From NCBI GenBank assembly GCA_963809765.1, contig CAWEKT010000001.1, positions 930,001-994,000 on the forward strand: DNA of 64,000 nt, read 5' to 3'. Below the pieces are notes generated by a model. That model was given only the letters and a program-made list of their open reading frames with translations. It did not search any database and was not told where the DNA came from. This DNA is from JACVRM01 sp963809765. Lineage in GTDB: Bacteria; Actinomycetota; Thermoleophilia; Gaiellales; Gaiellaceae. Both the position numbers and the translations under genes were made by a program. This document shows, piece by piece, positions 1-8,819 of the stretch; positions within the stretch are counted from its first letter, which is position 1; each line of letters starts with the position of its first letter.

Positions 1-1
1 G

Positions 2-1210
2 CGGGCGGCCGGGGGCACCTGCGAGCTCGTCGAGACGAAGTCGCAGCCACTCGCAATCGGCGAGATTCCGGCCTCGAACGGGGCCGCCGGCGCGCCCACG
101 GTCATGGTCTACGGACACTTCGACGTCCAGCCGCCCGAGCCGCTCGAGCTCTGGGAGTCGCCGCCGTTCGAGGCGACGTTCCGCGACGGCTGGCTCTACG
201 GACGCGGCTCCTGCGACGACAAGGGGCAGCTCTACATGCAGCTGAAGGCCGCGGCCGAGCTGGCCCGGGACGGCGCCCTGCCCGTCAACATCCGCATCTG
301 CTGCGACGGCGAGGAGGAGATCGGGGGCGACTCGATCGTCGAGTTCCTGCACGCCGACGAACGCGGGGCGGACGCCTGCGTGATCTTCGACGGGCTGATG
401 GAGCGCAAGGGGCAGCCCTCCTTCTGGCTCGCGACCCGTGGGCTCATCGGCTACTCCCTGCGGGTCACGACGGGCGAACGCGACATGCACTCGGGGCTCT
501 TCGGCAATGCTGCACTCAACGCCATCCACGTGCTCATGGACCTCCTCGGCGTGCTCAGGCTCCGCGACGGCCGCCTGCCCGAGCCGCTCCGCGCCGGCAT
601 CGCGCCGCCGACTGCGGACGAGCTCGAGTCGTGGCAGAAGCTGCCGAGCGGGCAGGAGATGCTCGACTCGATGGGCGCGCGGCCGATCGACGACCGCGCG
701 GTCGAGGAGTTCTACGTCCGCACGTTCGCCGAGCCGTCGATGGACGTGAACGGCATCATCGGCGGCAAGCCGGGGCTGCTCAACACGACGCTGATCGTGG
801 CGGCCGCGGCGAACTTCACCATCCGGCTCGCACCGGGCCAGAAGCGCGCCGAGATCGACGCTGCGGTGCGCCGGCTGATCGAGGAGGCGACACCGGCCGG
901 CGCCGAGGTCGAGCTCACGCTCGACTCCAGCGCAGAGCCGGGGATCATCAGCCCTGACGACCAGGTCATCCAGCTGGGGCTCGACGCGTTCGAGCGCGCG
1001 ACGGGCGTCCGGCCGCTGCTCGCCCGTGCCGGCGGCACGCTGCCGATCATCCCGGCGCTGTCGGCGAACGGCATCCCGACCGTGCTGACCGGGTTCGCCG
1101 TGCCGGAGAGCAACGCGCACTCGCCGAACGAGTGCATCCCGCTCGACTACATCCCGCTCGGGATCAAGGCGGCAAAGGAGCTCTACACGGCGTTCGGCCA
1201 GCTGCGGTAG
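2..1210 (+). CDS. M20-family metallopeptidase, 5' end outside window
   Basis: Zinc-dependent cytoplasmic peptidase of the M20 (ArgE/DapE/carnosinase-like) group, expected to cleave dipeptides or N-acyl amino acids. The frame is already open at the left edge, so the N-terminus is missing; 402 codons are visible. Seen in order: GHFDVQP (metal His and catalytic Asp), GRGSCDDKGQ (bridging Asp), CDGEEEIGG (catalytic Glu pair), DMHSGLFG in the lid/dimerisation part, and AHSPNE near the C-terminus with the last metal His. All key residues are present. The next gene follows after 13 bases on the same strand. Substrate cannot be read from the sequence. Confidence 0.9.
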   Translation, partial: RAAGGTCELVETKSQPLAIGEIPASNGAAGAPTVMVYGHFDVQPPEPLELWESPPFEATFRDGWLYGRGSCDDKGQLYMQLKAAAELARDGALPVNIRICCDGEEEIGGDSIVEFLHADERGADACVIFDGLMERKGQPSFWLATRGLIGYSLRVTTGERDMHSGLFGNAALNAIHVLMDLLGVLRLRDGRLPEPLRAGIAPPTADELESWQKLPSGQEMLDSMGARPIDDRAVEEFYVRTFAEPSMDVNGIIGGKPGLLNTTLIVAAAANFTIRLAPGQKRAEIDAAVRRLIEEATPAGAEVELTLDSSAEPGIISPDDQVIQLGLDAFERATGVRPLLARAGGTLPIIPALSANGIPTVLTGFAVPESNAHSPNECIPLDYIPLGIKAAKELYTAFGQLR

Positions 1211-1223
1211 CGAAGCGCCGCAC

Positions 1224-1682
1224 ATGACCTGGTACGAGCTCTGGCTCTTCCTGCACATCACCGGGGCGCTCGCCTGGGTCGGGGGAGCCGGAACGCTCCA
1301 GGTGTTCGGGATCCTCACCAAGCGGGCTGCTGATCCGGCCAAGTCGGCGTTCTTCGCCAAGAACGCCTCCTGGACGGTGCTGTACGTCTTCCTGCCTGCC
1401 TCCGCGCTCGTCTTCGTCGCCGGTGTCGGACTGACGTCGGAGGGCAACTGGGACTGGGACGAGCCCTTCATCCTCTGGGGGCTCGTGCTCTGGGCGGCCG
1501 TCTCGGTCGTCGCGTTCGGCTTCCTCGGGCGCGCGATGGGCGCCGCGGGCCGCGAGCTCGAGCAGTCCGGGCCGAGCCCGGCGCTCGCACTGCGGATGCG
1601 GAACCTGGTCTGGCTCTCGCGGGTGCTGCTCGTCGTGCTCCTGGTCATCGTCTTCCTGATGACCGTCAAGCCCGGAACCTGA
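1224..1682 (+). CDS. DUF2269-like small integral membrane protein
   Basis: A 152-residue protein with four hydrophobic helices (about residues 7-28, 48-70, 82-104 and 128-148). It starts MTWYELWLFLHITGALAWVG; the early His in helix 1 followed by a Gly-rich turn is typical of the DUF2269 group of predicted membrane proteins. No enzymatic motif is visible and the role is unknown. It probably shares a transcript with the peptidase just upstream. Its stop lies three bases from the stop of the convergent GrpB gene. The family call rests on the N-terminal pattern and length only. Confidence 0.7.
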   Translation: MTWYELWLFLHITGALAWVGGAGTLQVFGILTKRAADPAKSAFFAKNASWTVLYVFLPASALVFVAGVGLTSEGNWDWDEPFILWGLVLWAAVSVVAFGFLGRAMGAAGRELEQSGPSPALALRMRNLVWLSRVLLVVLLVIVFLMTVKPGT

Positions 1683-1685
1683 GCG

Positions 1686-2318
1686 CTAGGAGCCGGCGGG
1701 CGGGCGTTGAACGGCTGGGTCAGTCCCCCGCGGCGACTGAATCGTCGCCGCGGGGAGCAGACCCGGCCCGCTCAGGATCTCCTCGACGACGGCGGTCTTC
1801 GCGTCCGCGTAATGCTGGACGTACTCCCACGTCTGGGCCGCCAGCTCTCGTTTGGAGCGCAGATAGAGCTCGCGGTCGGCCTTGTCGCGGCGCAGGTGGT
1901 CACGAAAGGCGAGCATCCGGCCCGGCTCGTCCGAGCTGGGGGAGTACACGTGCAGGTTGATGTTCGTGTCCGGCCCCTTCAGCAGGCGGTGCTCGTGCCA
2001 GTCCGGCTCGCGGATGGTGAGCCGGTAGCCGGCCGCCTCGAGGTCGGCGACGTAGGCGGCCTCGTCGGCCGAGTCGGGGACGACGAGCAGCATGTCGATG
2101 AGCGGCTTCGCCGGCAGTCCCGGCACCGAGGTCGAGCCGACGTGCTCGAGCAGCAGCACGCGGTCGCCGAGCACCGAGCGCACGCGCGCGGCCTCGCGCT
2201 CGTACAGCTGCGGCCACACGGGGTCGTACTCGGCGAGGTCGATGGTGGCGCCGTGGCGCGGCGGCTCGCCGACGAAGGCCTCGCGCAGGCGCTCGACGGG
2301 TGTCGGCTCGCCGGTCAC
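1686..2318 (-). CDS. GrpB/UPF0157 family nucleotidyltransferase-fold protein
   Basis: A 210-residue GrpB-family protein. The family has a nucleotidyltransferase-like fold and is sometimes linked to dephospho-CoA kinase; its biochemical role is not settled. Seen: EYDPVWPQLYEREAARV, then the hallmark EHVGSTSVPGLPAKPLIDM (GS plus D pattern, residues about 58-77), and HLRRDKADRELY with YVQHYADAKTAVVEEIL near the C-terminus. The family normally stops soon after this helix. Here the frame runs on for about 28 residues (from GLLPAATIQSP), encoded by a REP-like hairpin, so the C-terminal tail looks like a repeat-derived extension. Convergent with the DUF2269 gene. Confidence 0.88.
   Translation of the reverse strand: MTGEPTPVERLREAFVGEPPRHGATIDLAEYDPVWPQLYEREAARVRSVLGDRVLLLEHVGSTSVPGLPAKPLIDMLLVVPDSADEAAYVADLEAAGYRLTIREPDWHEHRLLKGPDTNINLHVYSPSSDEPGRMLAFRDHLRRDKADRELYLRSKRELAAQTWEYVQHYADAKTAVVEEILSGPGLLPAATIQSPRGTDPAVQRPPAGS
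1717..1764. repeat. REP-like hairpin repeat, copy A
   Basis: Imperfect inverted repeat: GGGTCAGTCCCC on the left, GGGGAGCAGACCC on the right, around an inner stem GCGGCGAC...GTCGCCGC. Copies B (8029-8078) and C (32133-32179) keep the same outer sequence GGGTCTGTCC...GGGGACTGACCC. This copy lies inside the 3' coding end of the GrpB gene and encodes its odd tail. Such elements resemble REP sequences mobilised by REP-associated tyrosine transposases in other bacteria; no such transposase is in this window. Confidence 0.75.
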
Positions 2319-2359
2319 GCGGTCATTCTCGCCCGGCTACGGCTGTCACTGCGCTGCAC

Positions 2360-3901
2360 TCAGTCCCAGGGCGGCGGATTGTGGACCCAGCGCCCGCCGA
2401 CCATGGTGGCGACGACCGCGACCCCGTCCAGCTCCTCCGGCGCGCAGTCGACCGGGTCGCCGCTGAGGACGACGAGGTCGGCCAGGTACCCAGGGAGCAG
2501 CCGGCCGCGCCGGCGCTCGTCGCCCGCCAGCCACGCCGGCGCCAGGCACGTCGCGGCCAGCGCCTGCTCGACGGTCACCGCCTCCTCCGGCCGCCACGGA
2601 TGCCGGTCGTCGACCGTGCGCAGGACGCCTGCGCGGATGCCGGCGAGCGGGTCGAGCTCCTCGATCGGCGCGTCCGAGCCGTTGGCGACGACCGCGCCCG
2701 ACTCGAGCAGCGAGCGGAACGCGTAGGCGCCGTCGAGCCGGTCGGCCCAGAAGCGCTCGGCGAGGTCGCGGTCGGAGGTCGCGTGGCTGAACTGGACCGA
2801 GGCCGTCACGCCCAGCTCCGCGAAGCGGCCGAGGTCGGCCGCGTCGAGCAGCTGCGCGTGCTCGATGCGCTGCCGCAGGCCGCGCGGCGCCCACTCCGCG
2901 CGCGTCGCCTCGAAGGCGTCGAGCGCGTCTCGGTTCGCCCGGTCGCCGATCGCGTGCACGGCGACCGGCCAGCCGGCGGCGGCCGCTCCGCGGACGATCC
3001 GTTCGAGCTCGTCGCGGCTCGTGATCTCGACCCCGGAGCCGTCCAGCATCCTCGCCGTCTGCGACCCGAGCGTGCCGTCCATGAACGCCTTCAGGTACCC
3101 GACGCGCAACAGGTCGTCACCGAGCCCGGAGCGCAGCCCGAGCTCGGACAGACGCTCGAGCTCGGTCGCCGGCAGCGACTGCCAGACGCGCAGCGTCAGA
3201 GCCTCGTCACGGTGCAGCTCCTGGAAGAAGCGGAGCGCGCCGATCCAGCCGTCCTTGTCGTGGATGGCCGTCACCCCACGGGCGGCGGCGACCTTGAGGG
3301 CGGCGCGCATGGCGGCCAGGTATTCCTCGTCGGGCACGGTCACGACGTCGTCGCGAAAGCGCCAGGCCGCCTCCTCGCGCAGCACCCCGGTGGGCTCGCC
3401 CGCGGCGTCGCGCTCGACGACTCCGCCGGGCGTCTCCAGGTCGCCGTTGACGCGTGCCAGCGCGGCGGAGTTGACCCAGAGCGAGTGGGAGTCGCGGGCG
3501 AGCAGCGCGACCGGCACCTCGCCGGTGACCTCGTCGAGCGCCTGGCGGGTGGGCTCGGCGGCGGGCCGCCAGTCGCCGTCGCGCCAGCCGCGGCCGCGCA
3601 CCCAGGCGTCCGGGCGGTTGCGCCCGACCGCGTCACCGACGCGGGCCAGCACCTCCTCGATCGAGCCGGTGTCCTCGAGCCTCACCTCGCTGCGGGCGAC
3701 CGCCCAGGTCGGGAAGTGCACGTGGGCGTCGGAGAAGCCCGGCACGACCGTGCGCCCGCCGAGGTCGACCCGCTCCGGGCTCGCGAGCGCGCGCTCGTGG
3801 GTGCCGACGCCCCCCGCGACCCAGTCGCCGGCGATCGCCAGCGCACGCACCACGGGCAGCGACGGATCGAGTGTCCGGACGAGCCCGTTCTCCAGGATCA
3901 C
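2360..3901 (-). CDS. Amidohydrolase family 3 protein (YtcJ-like)
   Basis: A 513-residue metal-dependent hydrolase of the YtcJ/N-acyl-D-aminoacylase-like amidohydrolase group; substrate unknown. Seen: N-terminal beta-sandwich start ILENGLVRTLDPSLP, the metal motif GFSDAHVHF (residues about 53-61), HAIGDRANRDALDAFE, RIEHAQLL, and GSDAPIEELDPLAGI (late metal Asp), then ALAATCLAPAWLAG and the closing sandwich strand DLVVLSGDPVDC. Full family length. Start is GTG at 3901. A 162-bp repeat begins only 12 bases upstream, so the promoter must lie in or beyond that repeat. Confidence 0.92.
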   Translation of the reverse strand: MILENGLVRTLDPSLPVVRALAIAGDWVAGGVGTHERALASPERVDLGGRTVVPGFSDAHVHFPTWAVARSEVRLEDTGSIEEVLARVGDAVGRNRPDAWVRGRGWRDGDWRPAAEPTRQALDEVTGEVPVALLARDSHSLWVNSAALARVNGDLETPGGVVERDAAGEPTGVLREEAAWRFRDDVVTVPDEEYLAAMRAALKVAAARGVTAIHDKDGWIGALRFFQELHRDEALTLRVWQSLPATELERLSELGLRSGLGDDLLRVGYLKAFMDGTLGSQTARMLDGSGVEITSRDELERIVRGAAAAGWPVAVHAIGDRANRDALDAFEATRAEWAPRGLRQRIEHAQLLDAADLGRFAELGVTASVQFSHATSDRDLAERFWADRLDGAYAFRSLLESGAVVANGSDAPIEELDPLAGIRAGVLRTVDDRHPWRPEEAVTVEQALAATCLAPAWLAGDERRRGRLLPGYLADLVVLSGDPVDCAPEELDGVAVVATMVGGRWVHNPPPWD

Positions 3902-3913
3902 GGCGGCACCCTA

Positions 3914-4075
3914 GTGCCCCTTCAGGTGATGCGCCCCCGCTCCCGGCTGTGAAAAGCAAGCCGGGCTAGGACGCAGGGAGCTCGCGTATCGGTGCGTACG
4001 AGTGCGACCGAGGACAACGCCCGGCGCCGCTTTGCAGCAGCCGGGGGTGATGGAGTGCATTGCCTGAAGGGGCAC
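3914..4075. repeat. 162-bp structured dispersed repeat, copy 1
   Basis: Near-identical to 32972-33133 (158 of 162 positions, equal length). The ends form a 19-position inverted repeat, GTGCCCCTTCAGG... with ...CCTGAAGGGGCAC. Inside are a 7-bp hairpin CCCGGCT/AGCCGGG (3941-3963) and CCCGGC/GCCGGG near 4017-4046. It sits between the divergent amidohydrolase and VOC genes. There is no open frame that looks coding. It may be a MITE-like element or a structured RNA; the paired differences between copies are described under findings. Confidence 0.9.
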
Positions 4076-4120
4076 TCATGCGGCTTGACGGGACCGAGCC
4101 CGCGCGGCGACACTCGCGTC

Positions 4121-4501
4121 GTGCTGAACCACGTCATCCTCGACGTGACCAACCTGGAGGCGTCCAAGCGCTTCTACACCGCTGCCCTCGCGCCGCTCGG
4201 CATCGAGCCCCTCATGGACTTCGAGGACGGGGAGACGGGCATGTGCGGCTTCGGCAGCGACCGCAACGCCTGGTTCTGGATCGCCCGACGGGCGGGCGAG
4301 GTCCGGGGCGGCGGCACGCACGTCGCCTTCGAAGCGGAGAGCCGGGCAGTCGTCGAGGCCTTCTACGAGGCCGCGCTCACCGCGGGCGGTCGTGACAACG
4401 GCCCGCCCGGCCTTCGCGAGCAGTACAACCCGACCTACTTCGGCGCGTTCGTGCTCGACCCCGACGGCTACAACATCGAGGCCGTGACCCACGCGGCATA
4501 A
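4121..4501 (+). CDS. VOC/glyoxalase-fold protein
   Basis: A 126-residue vicinal-oxygen-chelate fold protein, probably a small metal-dependent enzyme or binding protein. GTG at 4121 is chosen because the fold starts there (LNHVILDVTNLEASKRFYTA); longer in-frame starts lie in the upstream repeat and encode nothing like the family. Seen: paired beta-alpha-beta-beta-beta modules, THVAFEAESRAVVEAFYEAA, GGRDNGPPG, and YFGAFVLDPDGYNIEAV with the usual C-terminal Glu metal ligand. Very similar to the second VOC gene at 8820; the two share SKRFY, the GG-DNG-PG turn and the Y-GA-VLDPDG ending. Substrate unknown. Confidence 0.88.
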   Translation: MLNHVILDVTNLEASKRFYTAALAPLGIEPLMDFEDGETGMCGFGSDRNAWFWIARRAGEVRGGGTHVAFEAESRAVVEAFYEAALTAGGRDNGPPGLREQYNPTYFGAFVLDPDGYNIEAVTHAA

Positions 4502-4517
4502 CGCTCGTCGGCTGCAT

Positions 4518-6281
4518 CTACGGGTGCGGCGGGCCTGACGTGCCGTCGCCGTGCCAGGACTCCCAGAGCGCTGCGTAGGAGCCGCCGCGCGCGACGAGCT
4601 CGTCGTGCCGCCCCAGCTCCTGGAGCAGGCCCTCCTCGACGACCGCGACGCGGTCGGCGTCGTGCGCGGTGTGCAGCCGGTGCGCGATGGCGACGACCGT
4701 CCGGCCGCGCAGCACCGACGCGAGCGAGCGCTCCAGGTGGCGGGCCGCGCGGGGGTCGAGCAGCGACGTCGCCTCGTCCAGGACGAGCGTGTGCGGGTCG
4801 GCGAGCACGAGCCGGGCCAGAGCGACCTGCTGCGCCTGCGGCGGCGTCAGCGGATAGCCGCCTGCGCCGACGGCGGTCGCGAGCCCGTCGGGCAGTGCGT
4901 CGGCCCATTCGAGCGCGTCCACCGCGGCCAGCGATTCGCGCAGCTCGTCCTCCGACGCGCCCGGGCGGGCCAGCCACAGGTTGTCGGCGAGCGTGCCGAC
5001 GAAGACGTGGTGCTCCTGCGTTACCAGCGCCACTTCGCGCCGCAGCGTCTCGAGCGGCAGGTCGACGAGCCGCACCCCGCCGACCTCGACCCGGCCCTCG
5101 CGCGGCGGGTGGATGCCGGCCAGTAGGCGTCCGAGCGTCGACTTGCCGGCTCCCGACGGCCCCACGACCGCGACCCGCTCTCCGGGCCTGAGGTCGAGGT
5201 CGATGCCGTGGAGCACGTCGCGGTTCTCCACGTAGGCGTAGTGGACACGCTCTGCCCGCAGGTGCTCGTCGGCGGGGTCGTCGTCGCCGGCCTGGCGGTC
5301 GGGCGGGACGCGCGCGATTCCGACGAGCCTCGCGAACGAGGTCGCGCCCACCTGGATCTCGTCGAGCCAGGAGACGAGCCGGTCGACCGGGTCGGCGAGC
5401 TGGACGACATACAGCGCGATCGCGGTCACCTCACCCACGGAGGCGTGGCCGGTGCTGACGAGCCACCCGCCCCAGGCGAGCGCCCCCGCGACGGGCAGCA
5501 CGTACGCGAACTCCGCCGTCGGAAACCAGACCGTGCGCAGGTAGAGCGTGAAGCGCTCCCAGTGGTAGGCGTCGCGGAGGTCGCCGTCGATACGCCGGAC
5601 ACGCTCGTCGGTGAGCCCGAGCGCCTCCAGGGTGCGACCGCCGTCGACCGTCTCGCCGACGCGGCCGGCGAGTGCGGCGTAGGCGGCGCGCTCGGCCAGG
5701 TACCCCGCAGGCGCGCGACGGAGGTACCAGCGGGTGCCCACCCACAGCGCCGGCACGCCGACGAGGCAGGTGAGACCCGCGAGCGGGTTCACCCAGATGG
5801 CGGCGGCCACGGTCAGCACGGTCGTGACCGCGGCGATCAGCGTCTCCGGCACGGCGAAGCGAATGGTGCGCGCGAGCGCCTCCACGTCCGCGGTCGTGCG
5901 CGAGACGAGATCACCCGTGCCGGCACGCTCCACGGTCGAGAGCGGCAGCGCCAGCACCCGCCGCATGAAGTCCTCGCGCAGCTCGGCGAAGACCCGCTCG
6001 GAGAGCACGAACGAGGCCCGGCGGGCCAGCCACGTGAGCACGGTCTGCGCCGCCAGGAACACGGCCAGGGCGAGCACGAGTCGGTCGACGTACGCGCGCG
6101 AGGTGCCCTCGTCGACCGCCTCGACGAGCATGCCGAGCAGCGCCGGCCCTGCCAGCCCGGCGGCGGCAGCGCCCGCGTGCAGCAGCACCACGCCCGTGAG
6201 GGCGCGACGGTGCCGGCCGCTCAGCTCCTGTGCCTGCGCTCGCAGCTCGCTCTTGCCGGCGACGGGCAGGAGGACGCTCAC
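4518..6281 (-). CDS. ABC exporter half-transporter with intact Walker sites but degenerate signature
   Basis: A 587-residue fused membrane and nucleotide-binding domain (type IV exporter fold). Six hydrophobic helices occupy about residues 25-320. The NBD has Walker A GPSGAGKST, Q-loop VTQEHHVF, Walker B TLVLDEATS with catalytic Glu, and H-loop AIAHRLH. The signature LSGGQ is replaced by LTPPQ. Its partner (6278-7986) has the opposite pattern, so the pair should be a heterodimer with one working ATP site. The GTG start overlaps the partner's TGA by 4 bases (GTGA), indicating translational coupling. Substrate unknown; probably lipid or drug export. Confidence 0.92.
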   Translation of the reverse strand: MSVLLPVAGKSELRAQAQELSGRHRRALTGVVLLHAGAAAAGLAGPALLGMLVEAVDEGTSRAYVDRLVLALAVFLAAQTVLTWLARRASFVLSERVFAELREDFMRRVLALPLSTVERAGTGDLVSRTTADVEALARTIRFAVPETLIAAVTTVLTVAAAIWVNPLAGLTCLVGVPALWVGTRWYLRRAPAGYLAERAAYAALAGRVGETVDGGRTLEALGLTDERVRRIDGDLRDAYHWERFTLYLRTVWFPTAEFAYVLPVAGALAWGGWLVSTGHASVGEVTAIALYVVQLADPVDRLVSWLDEIQVGATSFARLVGIARVPPDRQAGDDDPADEHLRAERVHYAYVENRDVLHGIDLDLRPGERVAVVGPSGAGKSTLGRLLAGIHPPREGRVEVGGVRLVDLPLETLRREVALVTQEHHVFVGTLADNLWLARPGASEDELRESLAAVDALEWADALPDGLATAVGAGGYPLTPPQAQQVALARLVLADPHTLVLDEATSLLDPRAARHLERSLASVLRGRTVVAIAHRLHTAHDADRVAVVEEGLLQELGRHDELVARGGSYAALWESWHGDGTSGPPHP

Positions 6282-7986
6282 TCGTCCTCACCCCTCGTGA
6301 CGATCTCGCGGTAGCGCGCGTCCGCGAGCAGCTCGCGGTGGGTCCCTTCTGCCCGGACGCGGCCGCCGTCGAGCCACGCGACGCAGTCGGCGCGGTTGAG
6401 CAGCAGCGGGCTCGCGGTCACGACGACGGTCGTGCGGCCGGCGCGAGCGTCGTGCAGCCGGCGGGCGATCCGGGCTTCGGTGTGGGCATCCACGGCGCTC
6501 GTCGGCTCGACGAGCACGAGCACCTCGGGGTCGGCCAGCAGCGCGCGGGCGAGCACGACGCGCTGCCGCTGGCCGCCCGAGAGCGAGCGCCCGCGCTCCT
6601 CGATCTCGGCGTCGAGGCCCTCGGGGAGCGCGTCGACGACATCCTGGGCATCCGCAAGCCGGATCACTCGGCGGATGGCCTCGTCGTCGGCCGCTCCGTG
6701 TGGATCGATGACCTCGCGCAGGCTGCCGGAGAAGAGCATCGGGTCGGCTTCGCTGACGACGATGCGGCTGCGCACGGCGCGGAGCGGCAGGTCGACGAGC
6801 GGAACGCCGCCGAGTCGCACGCCGTCGTCCTCCACGAACCGGCCCAGCCGGTCGGCGAGCTCTGCGCCGTCGTCCGGCCGGGCGGTGACGACACAGGTCA
6901 GTGCGCCCGGTGCGGCCACGAAGCCCGTCGCGTCCTCGCTGAGCTGGGCGCCCACGCGGCGGCTCGTCGGCGGCCCGCGCGGGCTCGCGCACGGCCGGGT
7001 CGACCGCGAGCACGTCGAGCATCCGCCGGGCGCCGACGAACGCGCGGGTCACCTTGTCGACGGCCTCGGCGGCCGTCCGTAGCGGGATGACGAGGAACGC
7101 GGCATAGCCGTAGAAGGCGACGAGCTCGCCCGGCCCGATGCTCCCGGAGAGCGCGAAGCGGGCGCCGATCCAGGTGACGATCACGACGAACACGCCGGGC
7201 AGGAAGACCTGCGCCGCATCGAGCGTCGACTGCGGGATCGCCACGCGAACGCCTGCCGCGCGCACCGTCTGCGACTGCGCCCGGTAGCGGTCGAGAAACG
7301 CCTGCTCGCCGCCGATCCCTCGCAGCACCCGCAGTCCGGCGGCGGTGTCGGCACCGAGCGCCGTCAGCGCGCCGACCTCGTGGCGCTGCGCGCGCTGCCG
7401 CGCCTGCAGCGGCTTGATCACGAGGCCGAGCATCAGCACGAGCACCGGCACGCCGACGAGCACGACCAGGCCGAGGACGACCGAGGCGGAGAGCAGGACG
7501 AAGGCGACGACGACGTACGCGGCGACCGCCCCGGCGAAGCGCGCGGTGATGTCGAAGGCCCCGCCCGCCCGCAGCGCGTCGTTCGTGATCGTGGCGACGA
7601 CCTCGCCCGTCGAGTGGTGGGCCGCGGATGGCCGAGCCCGTGCGCGCGACATGGTGACTCACCACCTGGGCGAGCCGGAACGACGCCTGCAGCCAGTTGG
7701 AGACGGCGAGCCGGTGACGCATGACGCCGCTCACAGCCTGCGTCAAGCCGAGGCCGAGCAGGACGCCCGTCCAGAGCGCGAGCGCGCGGCCGTCCTCGTC
7801 GACGATGCCCTGCTCGATCGCCTGGCCGATCGCGAACGGCATCAGCGCCTGCGCGAGCATCCAGGCGATGCCGAACGCGACGCCGGCCGCGAGCGTCGGC
7901 ACCTGCTGCTTCCCGACCCAGAGCAGCAGCCGCGCGGACGACCGCGTGTCCGGCGTTCCGGGATCGGCGAACGGCAGCTCGACCAT
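6278..7986 (-). CDS. Partner ABC half-transporter with degenerate NBD (two frameshifts)
   Basis: Membrane-fused ABC half-transporter, upstream partner of the gene above. The reading frame changes twice, near 7630 (just before STGEVVATITNDA) and near 6955 (before GAQLSEDATGF); each is repaired by removing one base. Start ATG 7986 gives MVELPFADPGTPDT and a first helix soon after. The NBD keeps the signature LSGGQRQRVVLARAL, but Walker A is replaced by TARPDDGAEL without Lys, Walker B reads VLVLVEPTS (Asp replaced by Val) and the H-loop reads VVTASPL (His lost). It therefore should not hydrolyse ATP itself but can complete the partner's site. Confidence 0.85.
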
Positions 7987-8028
7987 GGCAATGACGCTAG
8001 TCGTCAGTGACGCTCCGTCGTCACTGAA

Positions 8029-8078
8029 GGGTCTGTCCCCGGAGGCGACGGCTCGCCGTCGCCGCAGGGGACTGACCC
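8029..8078. repeat. REP-like hairpin repeat, copy B
   Basis: GGGTCTGTCCCC ... GGGGACTGACCC with inner stem GGCGACGG/CCGTCGCC, in the 177-bp gap between the divergent ABC and kinase-like genes. The outer 12 bases match copies A and C. A second short inverted repeat follows it, as after copy C. The rest of this gap (7987-8028, 8079-8163) shows nothing I can name. Confidence 0.78.
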
Positions 8079-8163
8079 GAGCAGTTCGCCCAGAGCGGCC
8101 GCCTCGGTCTGCGGACGGCTCGGGACGGCCCCATCCGGGGGACAGCCCTGCAATTGTGGGCGC

Positions 8164-8808
8164 ATGCGCGTCATCGCCGCCGGCCGCGCCTCCGAGATCC
8201 TCGACCTTGGCGACGGGCGCGTCCTCCGCCGCTTCAAGGCGCCCGGCGACCCGGCCCGCGAGGCCCGGATCATGGGACACGCGCGGGCGCACGGCTTCCC
8301 GGCCGTCCGGGTGCTCGAGGTGCGCGACCAGGCGCTCGTGCTCGAGCGCGTTCAGGGGCCGACGATGGCGGCCGACCTGCGCCGCCGTCCCTGGCGAGCC
8401 GCCCGGCACGCCCGCCTGCTGGCACAGCTCCACGACCGCCTGCACGAGATCCATTACGAGGACGCCCGCCTGCTGCACCTCGACCTGCACCCCGACAACG
8501 TGCTGCTCGGCCCGGGTGGCCCGGTGGTCGTCGACTGGACGAACGCGCGCGCGGGCGACCCGGCCCTCGACGTCGCGCTCACCTGGGTGATCGGAGCGAC
8601 CAGCGCCGGTCTGCCCGGGCGCGCCTTCACGCGGCTCTTCCTCCGGCACGTCGACCTCGAGGCCGCCAGGGCCGCGCTCCCCGCCGCCGCGGCCTACCGG
8701 CTCGCAGACCGGAACGTCACCGACGCCGAGCGCGGGCGCGTCACACGGCTGCTGGCCGCCGAGCAGTCCGACGTGGCTGCCTCGGACGGCGACGCTGCCG
8801 CAGGCTAG
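8164..8808 (+). CDS. Aminoglycoside phosphotransferase/kinase-like protein
   Basis: A 214-residue protein with a small kinase-like fold. Seen: EILDLGDGRVLRRFK (glycine-poor N-lobe with candidate ATP-binding Lys), ALVLERVQGPTMAADL (hinge), the catalytic loop HLDLHPDNVLL, and VVVDWTNA in place of the DFG-type metal Asp, as in APH and choline-kinase-like families. The physiological substrate is unknown and resistance should not be assumed. Shorter than a full APH (about 260). It is followed 11 bases later by a VOC gene on the same strand. Confidence 0.78.
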   Translation: MRVIAAGRASEILDLGDGRVLRRFKAPGDPAREARIMGHARAHGFPAVRVLEVRDQALVLERVQGPTMAADLRRRPWRAARHARLLAQLHDRLHEIHYEDARLLHLDLHPDNVLLGPGGPVVVDWTNARAGDPALDVALTWVIGATSAGLPGRAFTRLFLRHVDLEAARAALPAAAAYRLADRNVTDAERGRVTRLLAAEQSDVAASDGDAAAG

Positions 8809-8819
8809 GGTCGTCGCGG

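Noticed and set aside
3914..4075. Known riboswitch (c-di-GMP, cobalamin, c-di-AMP, glycine)
   Set aside because: I compared the stems and loops with the core motifs of these classes as I know them (GGGCAAACC/GACGCAAAGCC, B12 box and others) and found no convincing match, only short coincidences such as GGACGCA.
3914..4075. Complete insertion sequence
   Set aside because: 162 bp is too short for a transposase and no coding frame is present; at most a MITE-like derivative.
8164..8808. Aminoglycoside resistance gene
   Set aside because: Only the general kinase-like fold is supported; the protein is short and no resistance subfamily motif is evident.
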